Source: Knoellia aerolata DSM 18566 (GTDB lineage: Bacteria > Actinomycetota > Actinomycetes > Actinomycetales > Dermatophilaceae). From it: 50,718 bases of DNA. The number at the start of each line of letters is the position of its first letter. Within the stretch, counting starts at the first letter, position 1. Under the pieces are notes generated by a model. It saw only the letters and a list, made by a program, of their open reading frames with translations, searched no databases and had not been told where the DNA came from. The stretch covers positions 1-50,718 of the forward strand of contig NZ_AVPL01000024.1 in NCBI RefSeq assembly GCF_000768695.1. Reading direction: 5' to 3'. A program made the position numbers and the translations under genes. Shown here piece after piece: positions 40,264-47,400 of this stretch.

Positions 40264-41772
40264 TCAGTTCACACGGATCCAGGTCTGCTGACTCCCCGTG
40301 GGGGCGCAGCCACCGTCCGCACCTGTCGTCGTCATCGTCGCGGAGTCGGTCATCACGTTCGTGAACTGTGGCCCACACTCCACATCGGCGTTGCCGGCGG
40401 AGGGCCGAGCACGGATCGACCCGTCCGGTTCCATGGCGAGGAGCCCGCGCTGGTCCGGGTCCGTGGCACCGTCACCGTCGTCATCCATCACGTAAGTCAG
40501 GGACACGCCGGAGTACCCCTGTCCGACGACGAGCACGGTGCTCGACTCGGGATCGAACCACGTTCCGTCGAGCTGGGCGGTGGTCATTCGGGTGGGGGCA
40601 TCGGCCTTGGCGTGCCGGGGCAGGATGGCACCTGGTCCGGCGACACCGGGCGAGAGTCGCTCGAGGTCGTACTCGGCGCCGACCCAGTCCTCCGCACAGG
40701 TACCGCTGAGAACGGTCACCACTGCCCCCGCCGACGTGAGGCGGACCCGGTAGTCGGTGCCGCAGTCCTCGGTCGGGTCGGAAGTGATGTACCGGTCACC
40801 GTCGCGACGGCTGATGGTCTTCGCCACCGTGCCACCGCTGAGATATCCGCTCGACGTCTCGGTGGCCCCCATGCGGCCGTCCGCGGTGAACTCCCACAAC
40901 CACGGGCTCTCCGGAACGTTGCGCCACAGGCCAACGAGGTCTGCGGGGACGAGCGGCTGGTCGGACACCGGCGTCGGGGCGGGGCGCGTGGGCGCAGGGT
41001 CGTCCGCAGACAGGGCGAGCCCACCGGCCACGGCGGCAGCGGTGGCCGCCGCCGCAGCGGCGAGAGCCCACCGCCGACGTGGCCGTTCGGCGGGACCTCC
41101 CAGCGCCCCGGAGTCGATCCGCTCCCTGATCTCGACCTCCAGGCGTTCGACATCGCTCTCGGTCACCACGAGGTCGGCCACCAGCTGGCGCACCGACTCG
41201 GGTCCGAGGGTCCCCGCGACGCCCGTGGCGAGCGCGCGGCTCGTCTGTTCCTTGACGGACCTCAGGGAGACCTGGAGCAGGTCGGCGCTCTGCTGCTCGG
41301 TGAGGTCGAGGTAGTGACGGCAGACCAGCACCTCGCGCTGACGCGGCGGCAGGTGCCCCAGGGCGGCCCACAGGCGTTGCTCTGAGTCGTGGTCCAGCGC
41401 CTCACGGCCCGCGCCGGGTCCGGCGACCGGACGGGGCGGTGGGGCTGGCTGATCCGGCTGCTCAATGACCCGAGGTCCCCGCGGTTGACCACGGTCCACG
41501 GCCCTGCATCCGTTCACCACGGTGCGGCGGAGCAACGCCAGGTCCGCCGACCGGTCTCGCAAGGCGTCCGGGTCCCGGTGCAGAGAGACGTAGGCGTCCC
41601 GCACGGCGCCCTCCGCGGCCGCACGGTTGCCGGTGAGGGCGTGGGCGAGACGGAGGAGCTCGGCGCCGTGAGCACCCACGAGGACTCCCAACGCCTCCTC
41701 GCGTGACAGGTCGACCGCCGCGGCCGGCCCATGGTTTCCGCGGTCCCCGACTGCTCGCAGGCGGTGGCTCAC
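40264..41772 (-). CDS. ECF sigma factor (SigE-like) fused to a transmembrane anti-sigma-like protein
   Basis: This 502-residue protein combines what its neighbours encode as two genes. Residues about 20-95 are sigma region 2 (LVGAHGAELLRLAHALTGN, LRRTVVNGCRAVDRG). About 140-180 is region 4 (LPPRQREVLVCRHYLDLTEQQ, LRSVKEQTSRAL). A short helical linker with VTESDVERLEVEIRERID matches the N terminus of the neighbouring membrane protein; then come a membrane helix at about 232-255, a proline-rich linker and an exported domain with LVPADLVGLWRNVPESPW and, near 426-441, YVMDDDGDGATDPDQRG. The frame is intact throughout, so this is a membrane-tethered sigma factor or a natural fusion. The GTG is preceded by a promoter shared with the paralogue. 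Confidence 0.85.
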   Translation of the reverse strand: MSHRLRAVGDRGNHGPAAAVDLSREEALGVLVGAHGAELLRLAHALTGNRAAAEGAVRDAYVSLHRDPDALRDRSADLALLRRTVVNGCRAVDRGQPRGPRVIEQPDQPAPPPRPVAGPGAGREALDHDSEQRLWAALGHLPPRQREVLVCRHYLDLTEQQSADLLQVSLRSVKEQTSRALATGVAGTLGPESVRQLVADLVVTESDVERLEVEIRERIDSGALGGPAERPRRRWALAAAAAATAAAVAGGLALSADDPAPTRPAPTPVSDQPLVPADLVGLWRNVPESPWLWEFTADGRMGATETSSGYLSGGTVAKTISRRDGDRYITSDPTEDCGTDYRVRLTSAGAVVTVLSGTCAEDWVGAEYDLERLSPGVAGPGAILPRHAKADAPTRMTTAQLDGTWFDPESSTVLVVGQGYSGVSLTYVMDDDGDGATDPDQRGLLAMEPDGSIRARPSAGNADVECGPQFTNVMTDSATMTTTGADGGCAPTGSQQTWIRVN

Positions 41773-41778
41773 ACCACC

Positions 41779-41808
41779 AGAGTCCCACCGGACATCGACG
41801 AGGTGAAC
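41779..41808 (-). promoter_or_regulatory. Predicted ECF-type promoter of the fused sigma gene
   Basis: On the minus strand GTTCACC, 17 bases, GACTCT, then six bases to the GTG. The same layout stands before the paralogous sigma gene, suggesting autoregulation. The rest of the 153-base gap 41773-41925 shows nothing else. Confidence 0.55.
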
Positions 41809-41925
41809 CGCCACACGGAGATGACGCCCACCTGGCCACCCGGCGTCGCGGCGCCTGCCCAGGACGGGTCACGCGGTGACCAGAGGTGCCGCAGGACTGA
41901 GCCGCGGGACTGAGGAGCAGTCGGG

Positions 41926-42924
41926 TCAGGTGATGCGGACCCACGTGTGGGGGCCGGGTCCCGGGAGGCACCCACCCCCTTCGCTCGTGGTCGACACCTT
42001 CCCCTTGTCGAGGACGCTCGCGGCGAAGCGCAGCTCGCACGTCGTGGAGCCGGCACCGTCCGGGCGGAACACCGGAGGACCGGTTTCGGGAACCGTCACC
42101 CGGCCACGCTGGTCCGGTGAGGTCGCCCCGTCACCGTCGTCATCGAGGACGTACCTGAGCACTGGCCCTCCCCAGGGGGCTCCCACGACGAGCACCGTCC
42201 CCGTCTCGACGTGCAGCCACGTTCCGTCGATGTAGTACGTCTGCCTGAGGAACCCCTGGTCGTCGTTGGTGGCCACTGCCGCGAGCTCGCCCTGAAGATC
42301 CGGATCCGGTGAGATCCGTTCGAGCAGGAGCTCGTCCCCCTCGTCGGGGACCTCGAGCTGACTGCACGAGTTCTTGAGGGGGGTGATCCCCACGGCACCC
42401 GGGCGCATGGTCCTGATCCGCCAGGTCGAGTCACATCCGTCCTCCGCCCTCACGGTGTAGACGTTGCCGGTGCGGGAGACGATCCGGTCCTCGAAGCTGC
42501 CCTCGAGGTACGCCGCCGCGGTTTCCACCGCCCGCAGTCGCCCGTCGACCGTGAAGTCCCACACCCACGGCGAGTCGGGGACGTTCTGCCACGTGCCGAC
42601 GAGGTCGGCAGGGACGAGGGGGCGGTCCGACGGCGGCAGGTTCGACGGCGTCGGCGCTCCGGCGGGGCGTGCCGGCTCTCGGTCGTCCGAGGTCAGGGCG
42701 AACCCTCCGGCGACCGCGGCAACCACCGCCACCGCCGCAGCGGCCAGCCCCCACCGACGTCGGCCGGGGGCAAGCGCCCGGACGCGGGAACTGCCCAGAC
42801 GACGCGGGCGCTCCAGCGCCGACAGGAGGTCGGTCTCCATCCGTGCGACGTCGTGGTCGGTCACGCCGAGACCGTCGACGACCTCGTGCAGCGCCTCTCG
42901 CGTGCGTGCCTCCACCTCGCTCAT
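41926..42924 (-). CDS. Transmembrane anti-sigma-like protein with an exported domain
   Basis: This 332-residue protein has a cytoplasmic segment of about 55 residues (EARTREALHEVVDGLGVTDH), one membrane helix at about 57-77 and a disordered proline-rich linker. Its exported domain of about 230 residues has LVPADLVGTWQNVPDSPWVW, several cysteines and YVLDDDGDGATSPDQRG. Its ATG overlaps the sigma-factor stop (ATGA), the usual layout for a sigma/anti-sigma pair; no zinc-binding HxxxCxxC anti-sigma motif is visible, so that role is inferred from context. It is paralogous to the C-terminal two thirds of the fused protein downstream. The exported domain may sense a ligand. Confidence 0.8.
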   Translation of the reverse strand: MSEVEARTREALHEVVDGLGVTDHDVARMETDLLSALERPRRLGSSRVRALAPGRRRWGLAAAAVAVVAAVAGGFALTSDDREPARPAGAPTPSNLPPSDRPLVPADLVGTWQNVPDSPWVWDFTVDGRLRAVETAAAYLEGSFEDRIVSRTGNVYTVRAEDGCDSTWRIRTMRPGAVGITPLKNSCSQLEVPDEGDELLLERISPDPDLQGELAAVATNDDQGFLRQTYYIDGTWLHVETGTVLVVGAPWGGPVLRYVLDDDGDGATSPDQRGRVTVPETGPPVFRPDGAGSTTCELRFAASVLDKGKVSTTSEGGGCLPGPGPHTWVRIT

Positions 42925-43484
42925 GGCGCCACCCCCATCCGGTCGTGCAACGTGGCCAGCGCCCGGCTGGCGTGCTTCTTCACCGAGCCGACGGACACCT
43001 GAAGGAGGTCAGCCGTCTGGCGTTCGGTGAGGTCGAGGTAGTAGCGGCAGACGACGACCTCGCGCTGGCGCTGCGGCAGCCCCCGGACCTGCTCGGCGAT
43101 GCGCCGAGACGCCTCGTGGGCGAGGACGTCGGTGTCGGCGCCGGGACGGGCGGAGAGGTCGGCCCGCAGCGGCTCGGTGGCGCGAACCCGGCTGGCGCGG
43201 GCGCGGTGCACGGACCGGCACCGGTTCACCACGGCCGCCCGTAGGTAGGCGTGCATCGCCGACCGGTCGCGCAGCGTGCGCCAGTTCCGGTGCAGCGACA
43301 TGAAGGCGTCCTGGACGGCCTCCTCGGCGGCGCCCCGGTCGCCGGTGAGGGCGTACCCGAGGCGCACGAGGTCGGCGCAGTGGGTGCGGAACAGGACGAC
43401 CAGGGCCTCCTCGCGACCGAGGTCGGTGCCGGCGGCCGGCGCACCGAACCCGCTGTCACGGACTGCTCGCAGGAGAGGGCTCAC
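42921..43484 (-). CDS. SigE-like ECF RNA polymerase sigma factor
   Basis: This 187-residue two-domain sigma factor has region 2 (FRTHCADLVRLGYALTGDRG, EEAVQDAFMSLHRNW, YLRAAVVNRCRSVHRA) and region 4 (LPQRQREVVVCRYYLDLTERQ, SVGSVKKHASRAL). It fits the actinobacterial SigE-family group, in which the next gene usually encodes a membrane regulator, as here. The GTG at 43484 is chosen from the shared promoter/start arrangement with the paralogue and because the N terminus aligns from there; the longer frame is shadow. Its regulon is unknown apart from probable self-control. Confidence 0.92.
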   Translation of the reverse strand: MSPLLRAVRDSGFGAPAAGTDLGREEALVVLFRTHCADLVRLGYALTGDRGAAEEAVQDAFMSLHRNWRTLRDRSAMHAYLRAAVVNRCRSVHRARASRVRATEPLRADLSARPGADTDVLAHEASRRIAEQVRGLPQRQREVVVCRYYLDLTERQTADLLQVSVGSVKKHASRALATLHDRMGVAP

Positions 43485-43490
43485 ACCAGC

Positions 43491-43520
43491 AGAGTCGCAC
43501 CGCGGAGCCAAAAGGTTGAC
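43491..43520 (-). promoter_or_regulatory. Predicted ECF-type promoter of the split sigma module
   Basis: On the minus strand GTCAACC (43514-43520), 17 bases, GACTCT (43491-43496), then six bases to the GTG. It is nearly identical in layout to the promoter at 41779-41808. The remainder of the gap to 43626 shows nothing I can identify. Confidence 0.55.
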
Positions 43521-43626
43521 CGCTGTGGCGAGAAATCCGAGCGCCACGTCGATCTCGTCGCGCCACGGTGCCACGGCGACAGGGCGCGGCGAGAACGACG
43601 TGGCGCCGCGGGACGGACCCGACAAT

Positions 43627-44667
43627 TCAGGTCGTGACGAGGCCGTCCTCGCCGACGTGCGGGTTGTGGGCGGTGGGCACCCGCTCCGACGCCGGCGGCG
43701 GTCCGGGAGGCGTGCCGTCACCGAACGGCCGACCACCGAGGGACTCGCGCCCGTGCGGCGTCGCCCAGCCGGACAGGTCCGGGCCCGCGGGGACGACCCC
43801 GGTCGGGTTGATGTCGCGGTGGACCTCGTAGTAGTGGCTCTTGATGTGCACGAAGTCCGTCGTGTCACCGAACCCGGGGGTCTGGAACAGGTCGCGCGCG
43901 TAGGCCCAGAGCACCGGCATCTCGCTGAGCTTGCTCCGGTTGCACTTGAAGTGGCCGTGGTAGACGGCGTCGAAGCGCGCGAGCGTCGTGAACAGCCGGA
44001 CGTCGGCCTCGGTGATCGTGTCCCCGACGAGGTAGCGCTGCGTGGACAGCCGCTCCTCGAGCCAGTCCAGAGCCGTGAACAACCGCTCGTATGCCGCGTC
44101 GTACGCCTTCTGCGTCCCGGCGAACCCGCAGCGGTAGACGCCGTTGTTGACCTCGGTGTAGACGCGCTGGTTCACCTCGTCGATCTCGGCGCGCAGGGCC
44201 TCCGGGTAGAGCACCGGGGCACCCTCGCGGTGGTGCTCGGTCCACTGCGTCGAGAGGTCGATCGTCATCCGGGGGAAGTCGTTGGTGACGACCTTGCCGC
44301 TCGGCACGTCGACGACGGCCGGCACGGTGATGCCCTTGGGGTAGTCGGGGAAGCGGGCGAGGTAGGCGTCCTTGATGCGCGGGATCCCCAGCACCGGGTC
44401 GAGCCCGCCGGGGTCGAGGTCGAAGGTCCACGAGTCGGCGTCGTGGGTCGGCCCGCAGATGCCCATGGAGATGGCGTCCTCGAGGCCGAGGAGCCGGCGG
44501 ACGATGATCGCGCGGTTGGCCCACGGGCAGGCCCGGGCGACGACGAGGCGGTAGCGCCCCGCCTCGACCGGCCACGGTCCGGCCTCGGCGGTGATCCGGT
44601 CCTCGATGTAGGTCGTGTCGCGCTCGAACTCGGGCTCGACGTACGACCCGTGGCCGCTCTCCGCCAT
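43627..44667 (-). CDS. ECM4/glutathionyl-hydroquinone reductase family protein
   Basis: This 346-residue protein has a thioredoxin-like N-terminal domain with the catalytic cysteine in VVARACPWANRAII. The sequence ISMGICGPTHDADSWTF follows, then a GST-like alpha-helical C-terminal domain (RYLVGDTITEADVRLFTTL). Proteins with CPWA of this type reduce glutathionyl-hydroquinones. Actinobacteria generally make mycothiol instead of glutathione, so the thiol partner is probably mycothiol; this is inference. GAGGAGGAG before the ATG fixes the start, two bases after the M20 peptidase stop, so the two are co-transcribed. It carries an octamer copy at 44089-44096. Confidence 0.9.
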   Translation of the reverse strand: MAESGHGSYVEPEFERDTTYIEDRITAEAGPWPVEAGRYRLVVARACPWANRAIIVRRLLGLEDAISMGICGPTHDADSWTFDLDPGGLDPVLGIPRIKDAYLARFPDYPKGITVPAVVDVPSGKVVTNDFPRMTIDLSTQWTEHHREGAPVLYPEALRAEIDEVNQRVYTEVNNGVYRCGFAGTQKAYDAAYERLFTALDWLEERLSTQRYLVGDTITEADVRLFTTLARFDAVYHGHFKCNRSKLSEMPVLWAYARDLFQTPGFGDTTDFVHIKSHYYEVHRDINPTGVVPAGPDLSGWATPHGRESLGGRPFGDGTPPGPPPASERVPTAHNPHVGEDGLVTT

Positions 44668-44669
44668 GG

Positions 44670-46043
44670 TCAGCTCCTCCTCATCGCGCCGAGCCGGGCG
44701 AAGAGCACGGCCTCGGCGACACAGACGTTCTCGAACTCGCCGAGGTGCAGCGACTCGTTGGCCCCGTGGGCTCGGGTGTCGGGGTCCTCGACGCCGGTCA
44801 CGAGGATCGCGGCGTCGGGGAAGCGCTCGGCGAAGGCGGCGACGAACGGGATCGACCCGCCGACCCCGATGTCCACCGGCTGCGTGCCCCACGCGTCGGC
44901 GAACGCCGCGCGAGCCTGGTCGTAGACCGGCCCGCTCGCGTCGGCCGCGAACCCGGCGCCCTGGTCGTCGAGGTGGACCTCGACCCGGGCGCCCCACGGG
45001 GCGTTCGCACGCAGGTGGGCCTCGAGCGCGGCATACGCGTCCATGGGTTCCTCGTCGGCGGCGATGCGCATCGAGAGCTTGGCCGACGCGGACGGGACGA
45101 GGGTGTTGGACGAGCGCTCGACGGTCGGCACGTTGAGGCCGATGGTCGTGAGGGCCGGCTTGGTCCACATGCGCGACAGAAGCGAGCCCGACCCGATCGT
45201 CGAGACACCGTCGAGCAGGCCCGACTCCTCGCGCAGCCGCTCCTCGGAGAAGTCGAGGTCGGCGGCCTCGCCGGAGCGCAGACCGGCCACGGCGACGTTG
45301 CCCTCGTCGTCGTGGAGCGTGGCGATGAGCCGCACGAGCGCGGTGATGGCGTCGGGGACGGCGCCGCCGAACATGCCCGAGTGGACGCCGTGGTCCAGCG
45401 TCGAGACGGTGACGACGACCCGGATGAGACCGCGCAGCGTCGTCGTCAGCGCCGGGGTGCCGATGTCCCAGTTCATGGAGTCGGCGAGGACGATCGCGTC
45501 GGCGCGCAGCTTGTCGCCGTGGCGCTCGAGGATGGTGAGCAGCGAGTCGGAGCCGACCTCCTCCTCCCCCTCGACGAACACCGTGACCCCCACGGGCAGG
45601 TTGCCGGCGTGGGCGCGCAGCGCCGCGATGTGCGCCATGATCCCGGCCTTGTCATCGGCGGCGCCGCGACCGTAGAGCCGCCCGTCGCGCTCGGTCGGCT
45701 CGAACGGCGGGCTGTCCCAGTCCGCGTCGTCGCCGGGCGGCTGCACGTCGTGGTGCGCGTAGAGCATGACGGTCGGTGCGCCCTCGGGCCCGGCGATGTG
45801 CCCGATGACCGCCGGAGCGCCGCCCTCGCGCACGATCTCCACCTCGAGCCCTTCGGCCCGCAGCAGCGTGGCGGTCGCCTCGGCTGACGCCTCGACGTGG
45901 CTCTGGTCGAAGGCGGGGAGCGAGACGCTCGGGATCCGCGTCAGCGCCTCGAGGTCGCTGCGCAGCTGGGGCATGAGGCCCCGGACGGTCTCGCGGAGCG
46001 CAGAGAGCTCGGGCAGGGCGGTCGCATTGGTGGGGTCGGTCAC
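44670..46043 (-). CDS. M20-family zinc dipeptidase
   Basis: This 457-residue cytoplasmic metallopeptidase has the di-zinc ligand blocks in order: VMLYAHHDVQPPG, YGRGAADDKAGI (bridging Asp), FVEGEEEVGSDS (catalytic Glu and zinc Glu), then in the C-terminal part RAHGANESLHLGEF with the last histidine. The central dimerisation (lid) domain includes VSTLDHGVHSGMFGG. It resembles carnosinase/CNDP-type dipeptidases. The start is GTG, six bases after TAGGGT. It is first in an operon with the ECM4-like gene. It carries an octamer copy at 45029-45036. Confidence 0.93.
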   Translation of the reverse strand: MTDPTNATALPELSALRETVRGLMPQLRSDLEALTRIPSVSLPAFDQSHVEASAEATATLLRAEGLEVEIVREGGAPAVIGHIAGPEGAPTVMLYAHHDVQPPGDDADWDSPPFEPTERDGRLYGRGAADDKAGIMAHIAALRAHAGNLPVGVTVFVEGEEEVGSDSLLTILERHGDKLRADAIVLADSMNWDIGTPALTTTLRGLIRVVVTVSTLDHGVHSGMFGGAVPDAITALVRLIATLHDDEGNVAVAGLRSGEAADLDFSEERLREESGLLDGVSTIGSGSLLSRMWTKPALTTIGLNVPTVERSSNTLVPSASAKLSMRIAADEEPMDAYAALEAHLRANAPWGARVEVHLDDQGAGFAADASGPVYDQARAAFADAWGTQPVDIGVGGSIPFVAAFAERFPDAAILVTGVEDPDTRAHGANESLHLGEFENVCVAEAVLFARLGAMRRS

Positions 46044-46049
46044 GACCCG

Positions 46050-46055
46050 ACCCTA
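46050..46055 (-). promoter_or_regulatory. Predicted -10 of a leaderless M20 dipeptidase promoter
   Basis: TAGGGT on the minus strand ends six bases before GTG 46043. Confidence 0.45.
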
Positions 46056-46090
46056 CTCAGGGCGAGGTCGGACGAAGGGACCCAGCCCGG

Positions 46091-46101
46091 CGGCATACAC
46101 T
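46091..46101 (+). promoter_or_regulatory. DUF3043 gene -10 element overlapping an octamer copy
   Basis: CGGCATAC (46091-46098) overlaps TACACT (46096-46101), which ends six bases before GTG 46108. This is the same octamer/-10 overlap as in front of nadA. Confidence 0.55.
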
Positions 46102-46107
46102 CAGCCC

Positions 46108-46686
46108 GTGTTCGGACGCAGCAAGACCACCAACGAAGAGCTCGCGGAGGCGACCAACGCCGCCCGCGTCGGCGCGAAGAACCGCCCCACGCCGAAGCGG
46201 CGCGACCAGGAGGCGGCGCGCAAGCAGCCGCTCGTCGTCACCGACCGCAAGGCGGCGCGCAGCACCGACCGCGCCAAGCGACGCGAGGCGATGGCCAAGC
46301 AGCGCCATGCGATGCTCACCGGTGACGAGGCGCACCTGCCGCCGCGCGACAAGGGACCGGTCAAGCGCTACATCCGCGACTACGTCGACGCCCGCTGGGG
46401 CGTGGCGGAGTTCATGCTCCCGGTCATGCTCATCGTCCTCGCCCTCTCGTTCGTCCGGGAGCCGTGGGCGATGCTCATCGTCTTCGCGCTCGTCTACGGC
46501 CTCATCACGGCCGCGGCCATCGACACCTTCCTCATGTGGCGCCGCGTGAAGAAGAAGCTCGAGGCCAAGCACGGCGAGGCGGCCGTGCACCGCGGCGACG
46601 GCTTCTACGCCGCGATGCGCGCCTTCCAGATGCGTCGCACCCGCATGCCCCGTCCGATCGTGGGCCGCGGGCAGTTCCCGAGCTGA
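46108..46686 (+). CDS. DUF3043 membrane protein
   Basis: This 192-residue actinobacterial protein has a basic N-terminal half (KNRPTPKRRDQEAARKQP, KRREAMAKQRHAMLTGDE), the family's RDKGPVKRYIRDYVDARW, and two membrane helices (FMLPVMLIVLALSFV, WAMLIVFALVYGLITAAAI). A cytoplasmic FLMWRRVKKKLEAKHG follows, and the conserved end is RTRMPRPIVGRGQFP. The function is unknown. The syntenic mycobacterial gene is Rv2206. It starts with GTG behind a leaderless-type promoter. Confidence 0.9.
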   Translation: MFGRSKTTNEELAEATNAARVGAKNRPTPKRRDQEAARKQPLVVTDRKAARSTDRAKRREAMAKQRHAMLTGDEAHLPPRDKGPVKRYIRDYVDARWGVAEFMLPVMLIVLALSFVREPWAMLIVFALVYGLITAAAIDTFLMWRRVKKKLEAKHGEAAVHRGDGFYAAMRAFQMRRTRMPRPIVGRGQFPS

Positions 46687-46690
46687 GCGC

Positions 46691-46906
46691 TCAGGCGGAC
46701 GCGTCGAGGCGCATCGGCCCGTAGACCTTGGCGCCGTCGTGGTGCAGCGTCACCGCGGCGACCCCCGCCTCGGCGAGCTCGCGCCACACCTCGCCGAACC
46801 AGTTCTCGGCGTCCGACTGGGTCGGGAACGCCGTCTCGGTCGTCGGCTCCCCCGTCACCGGCTCGCCCTGGGCGTCCTCGTAGGTCCAGGTCCAGGCATC
46901 GGTCAT
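46691..46906 (-). CDS. Small protein downstream of osmC, function unknown
   Basis: This 71-residue acidic protein begins MTDAWTWTYEDAQGEPV and contains FPTQSDAENWFGEVWRELAE and VTLHHDGAKVYGPMRL. I do not recognise the family beyond its being common in actinobacteria. The ATG overlaps the osmC stop as ATGA and is preceded by AAGGAGAG, so it is a translated member of the gcvT-osmC operon. It ends four bases from the DUF3043 stop on the other strand. Confidence 0.8.
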   Translation of the reverse strand: MTDAWTWTYEDAQGEPVTGEPTTETAFPTQSDAENWFGEVWRELAEAGVAAVTLHHDGAKVYGPMRLDASA

Positions 46907-47397
46907 GTCGGGCTCTCCTTGGGTGCGACCTCGACCGTCGCCTGAACGACGATCTCGGTGGTGAGTGAGTTGGCGATGAAGCAGCCCTCGTGGGCCTCGT
47001 GCACCAGGTCCTCGAACCGGCTGACATCGCTGCCGGCGGCGACGAGGACCCGGGGGCGCAGGGTGATCCGGGTGAGGCGCAGGGGGTGCTCCCCGACGGG
47101 CATGACGCCCTCGGCGTCGTCGGTGTAGTCGAGGACGTCCAGCCCGGCGGTGGCCGCGACGTGCAGGAAGGACAGCAGCTGGCAGGAGCTGGCCGCGAGG
47201 ACGAGGAGCTGCTCCGGGTTGGCGCGGTCGGCGTCGCCGCGGAAGTGCGGGTCGGCGCTGAGCGCGACCGGGTCGCGCGCCGGCGGCACCGTGCCCTCGT
47301 GCTCGCGCGCGTATGCCGTGTAGCCGCCTCCCGTGGAGCCCTCCCACGCGATCGTGGCGCGGTAGGTGTGCGCACCCGTGCGGTGTCCGCCTGCCAT
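46903..47397 (-). CDS. OsmC-family peroxiredoxin-like protein
   Basis: This 164-residue protein has the two OsmC cysteines, in LAASSCQLLSFLHV (about residue 72) and AHEGCFIANS (about 138). The N terminus has RGDADRANPEQLLV, matching the catalytic-arginine/glutamate region. OsmC/Ohr proteins reduce organic hydroperoxides; the spacing looks like the OsmC/YhfA-like subgroup rather than Ohr. It lies three bases downstream of gcvT. It carries an octamer copy at 47311-47318. Confidence 0.9.
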   Translation of the reverse strand: MAGGHRTGAHTYRATIAWEGSTGGGYTAYAREHEGTVPPARDPVALSADPHFRGDADRANPEQLLVLAASSCQLLSFLHVAATAGLDVLDYTDDAEGVMPVGEHPLRLTRITLRPRVLVAAGSDVSRFEDLVHEAHEGCFIANSLTTEIVVQATVEVAPKESPT

Positions 47398-47400
47398 GGG

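Noticed and set aside
40264-41772. The fused sigma protein as an annotation or sequencing artefact
   Set aside because: Both halves are in one uninterrupted frame with a linker matching the N terminus of the split partner. No slippery run is visible at the junction. Resequencing would still be prudent.
41773-41925. Possible remnant gene between the two sigma modules
   Set aside because: No coherent conserved reading frame is visible; the stretch is adequately explained as the promoter region of the fused gene.
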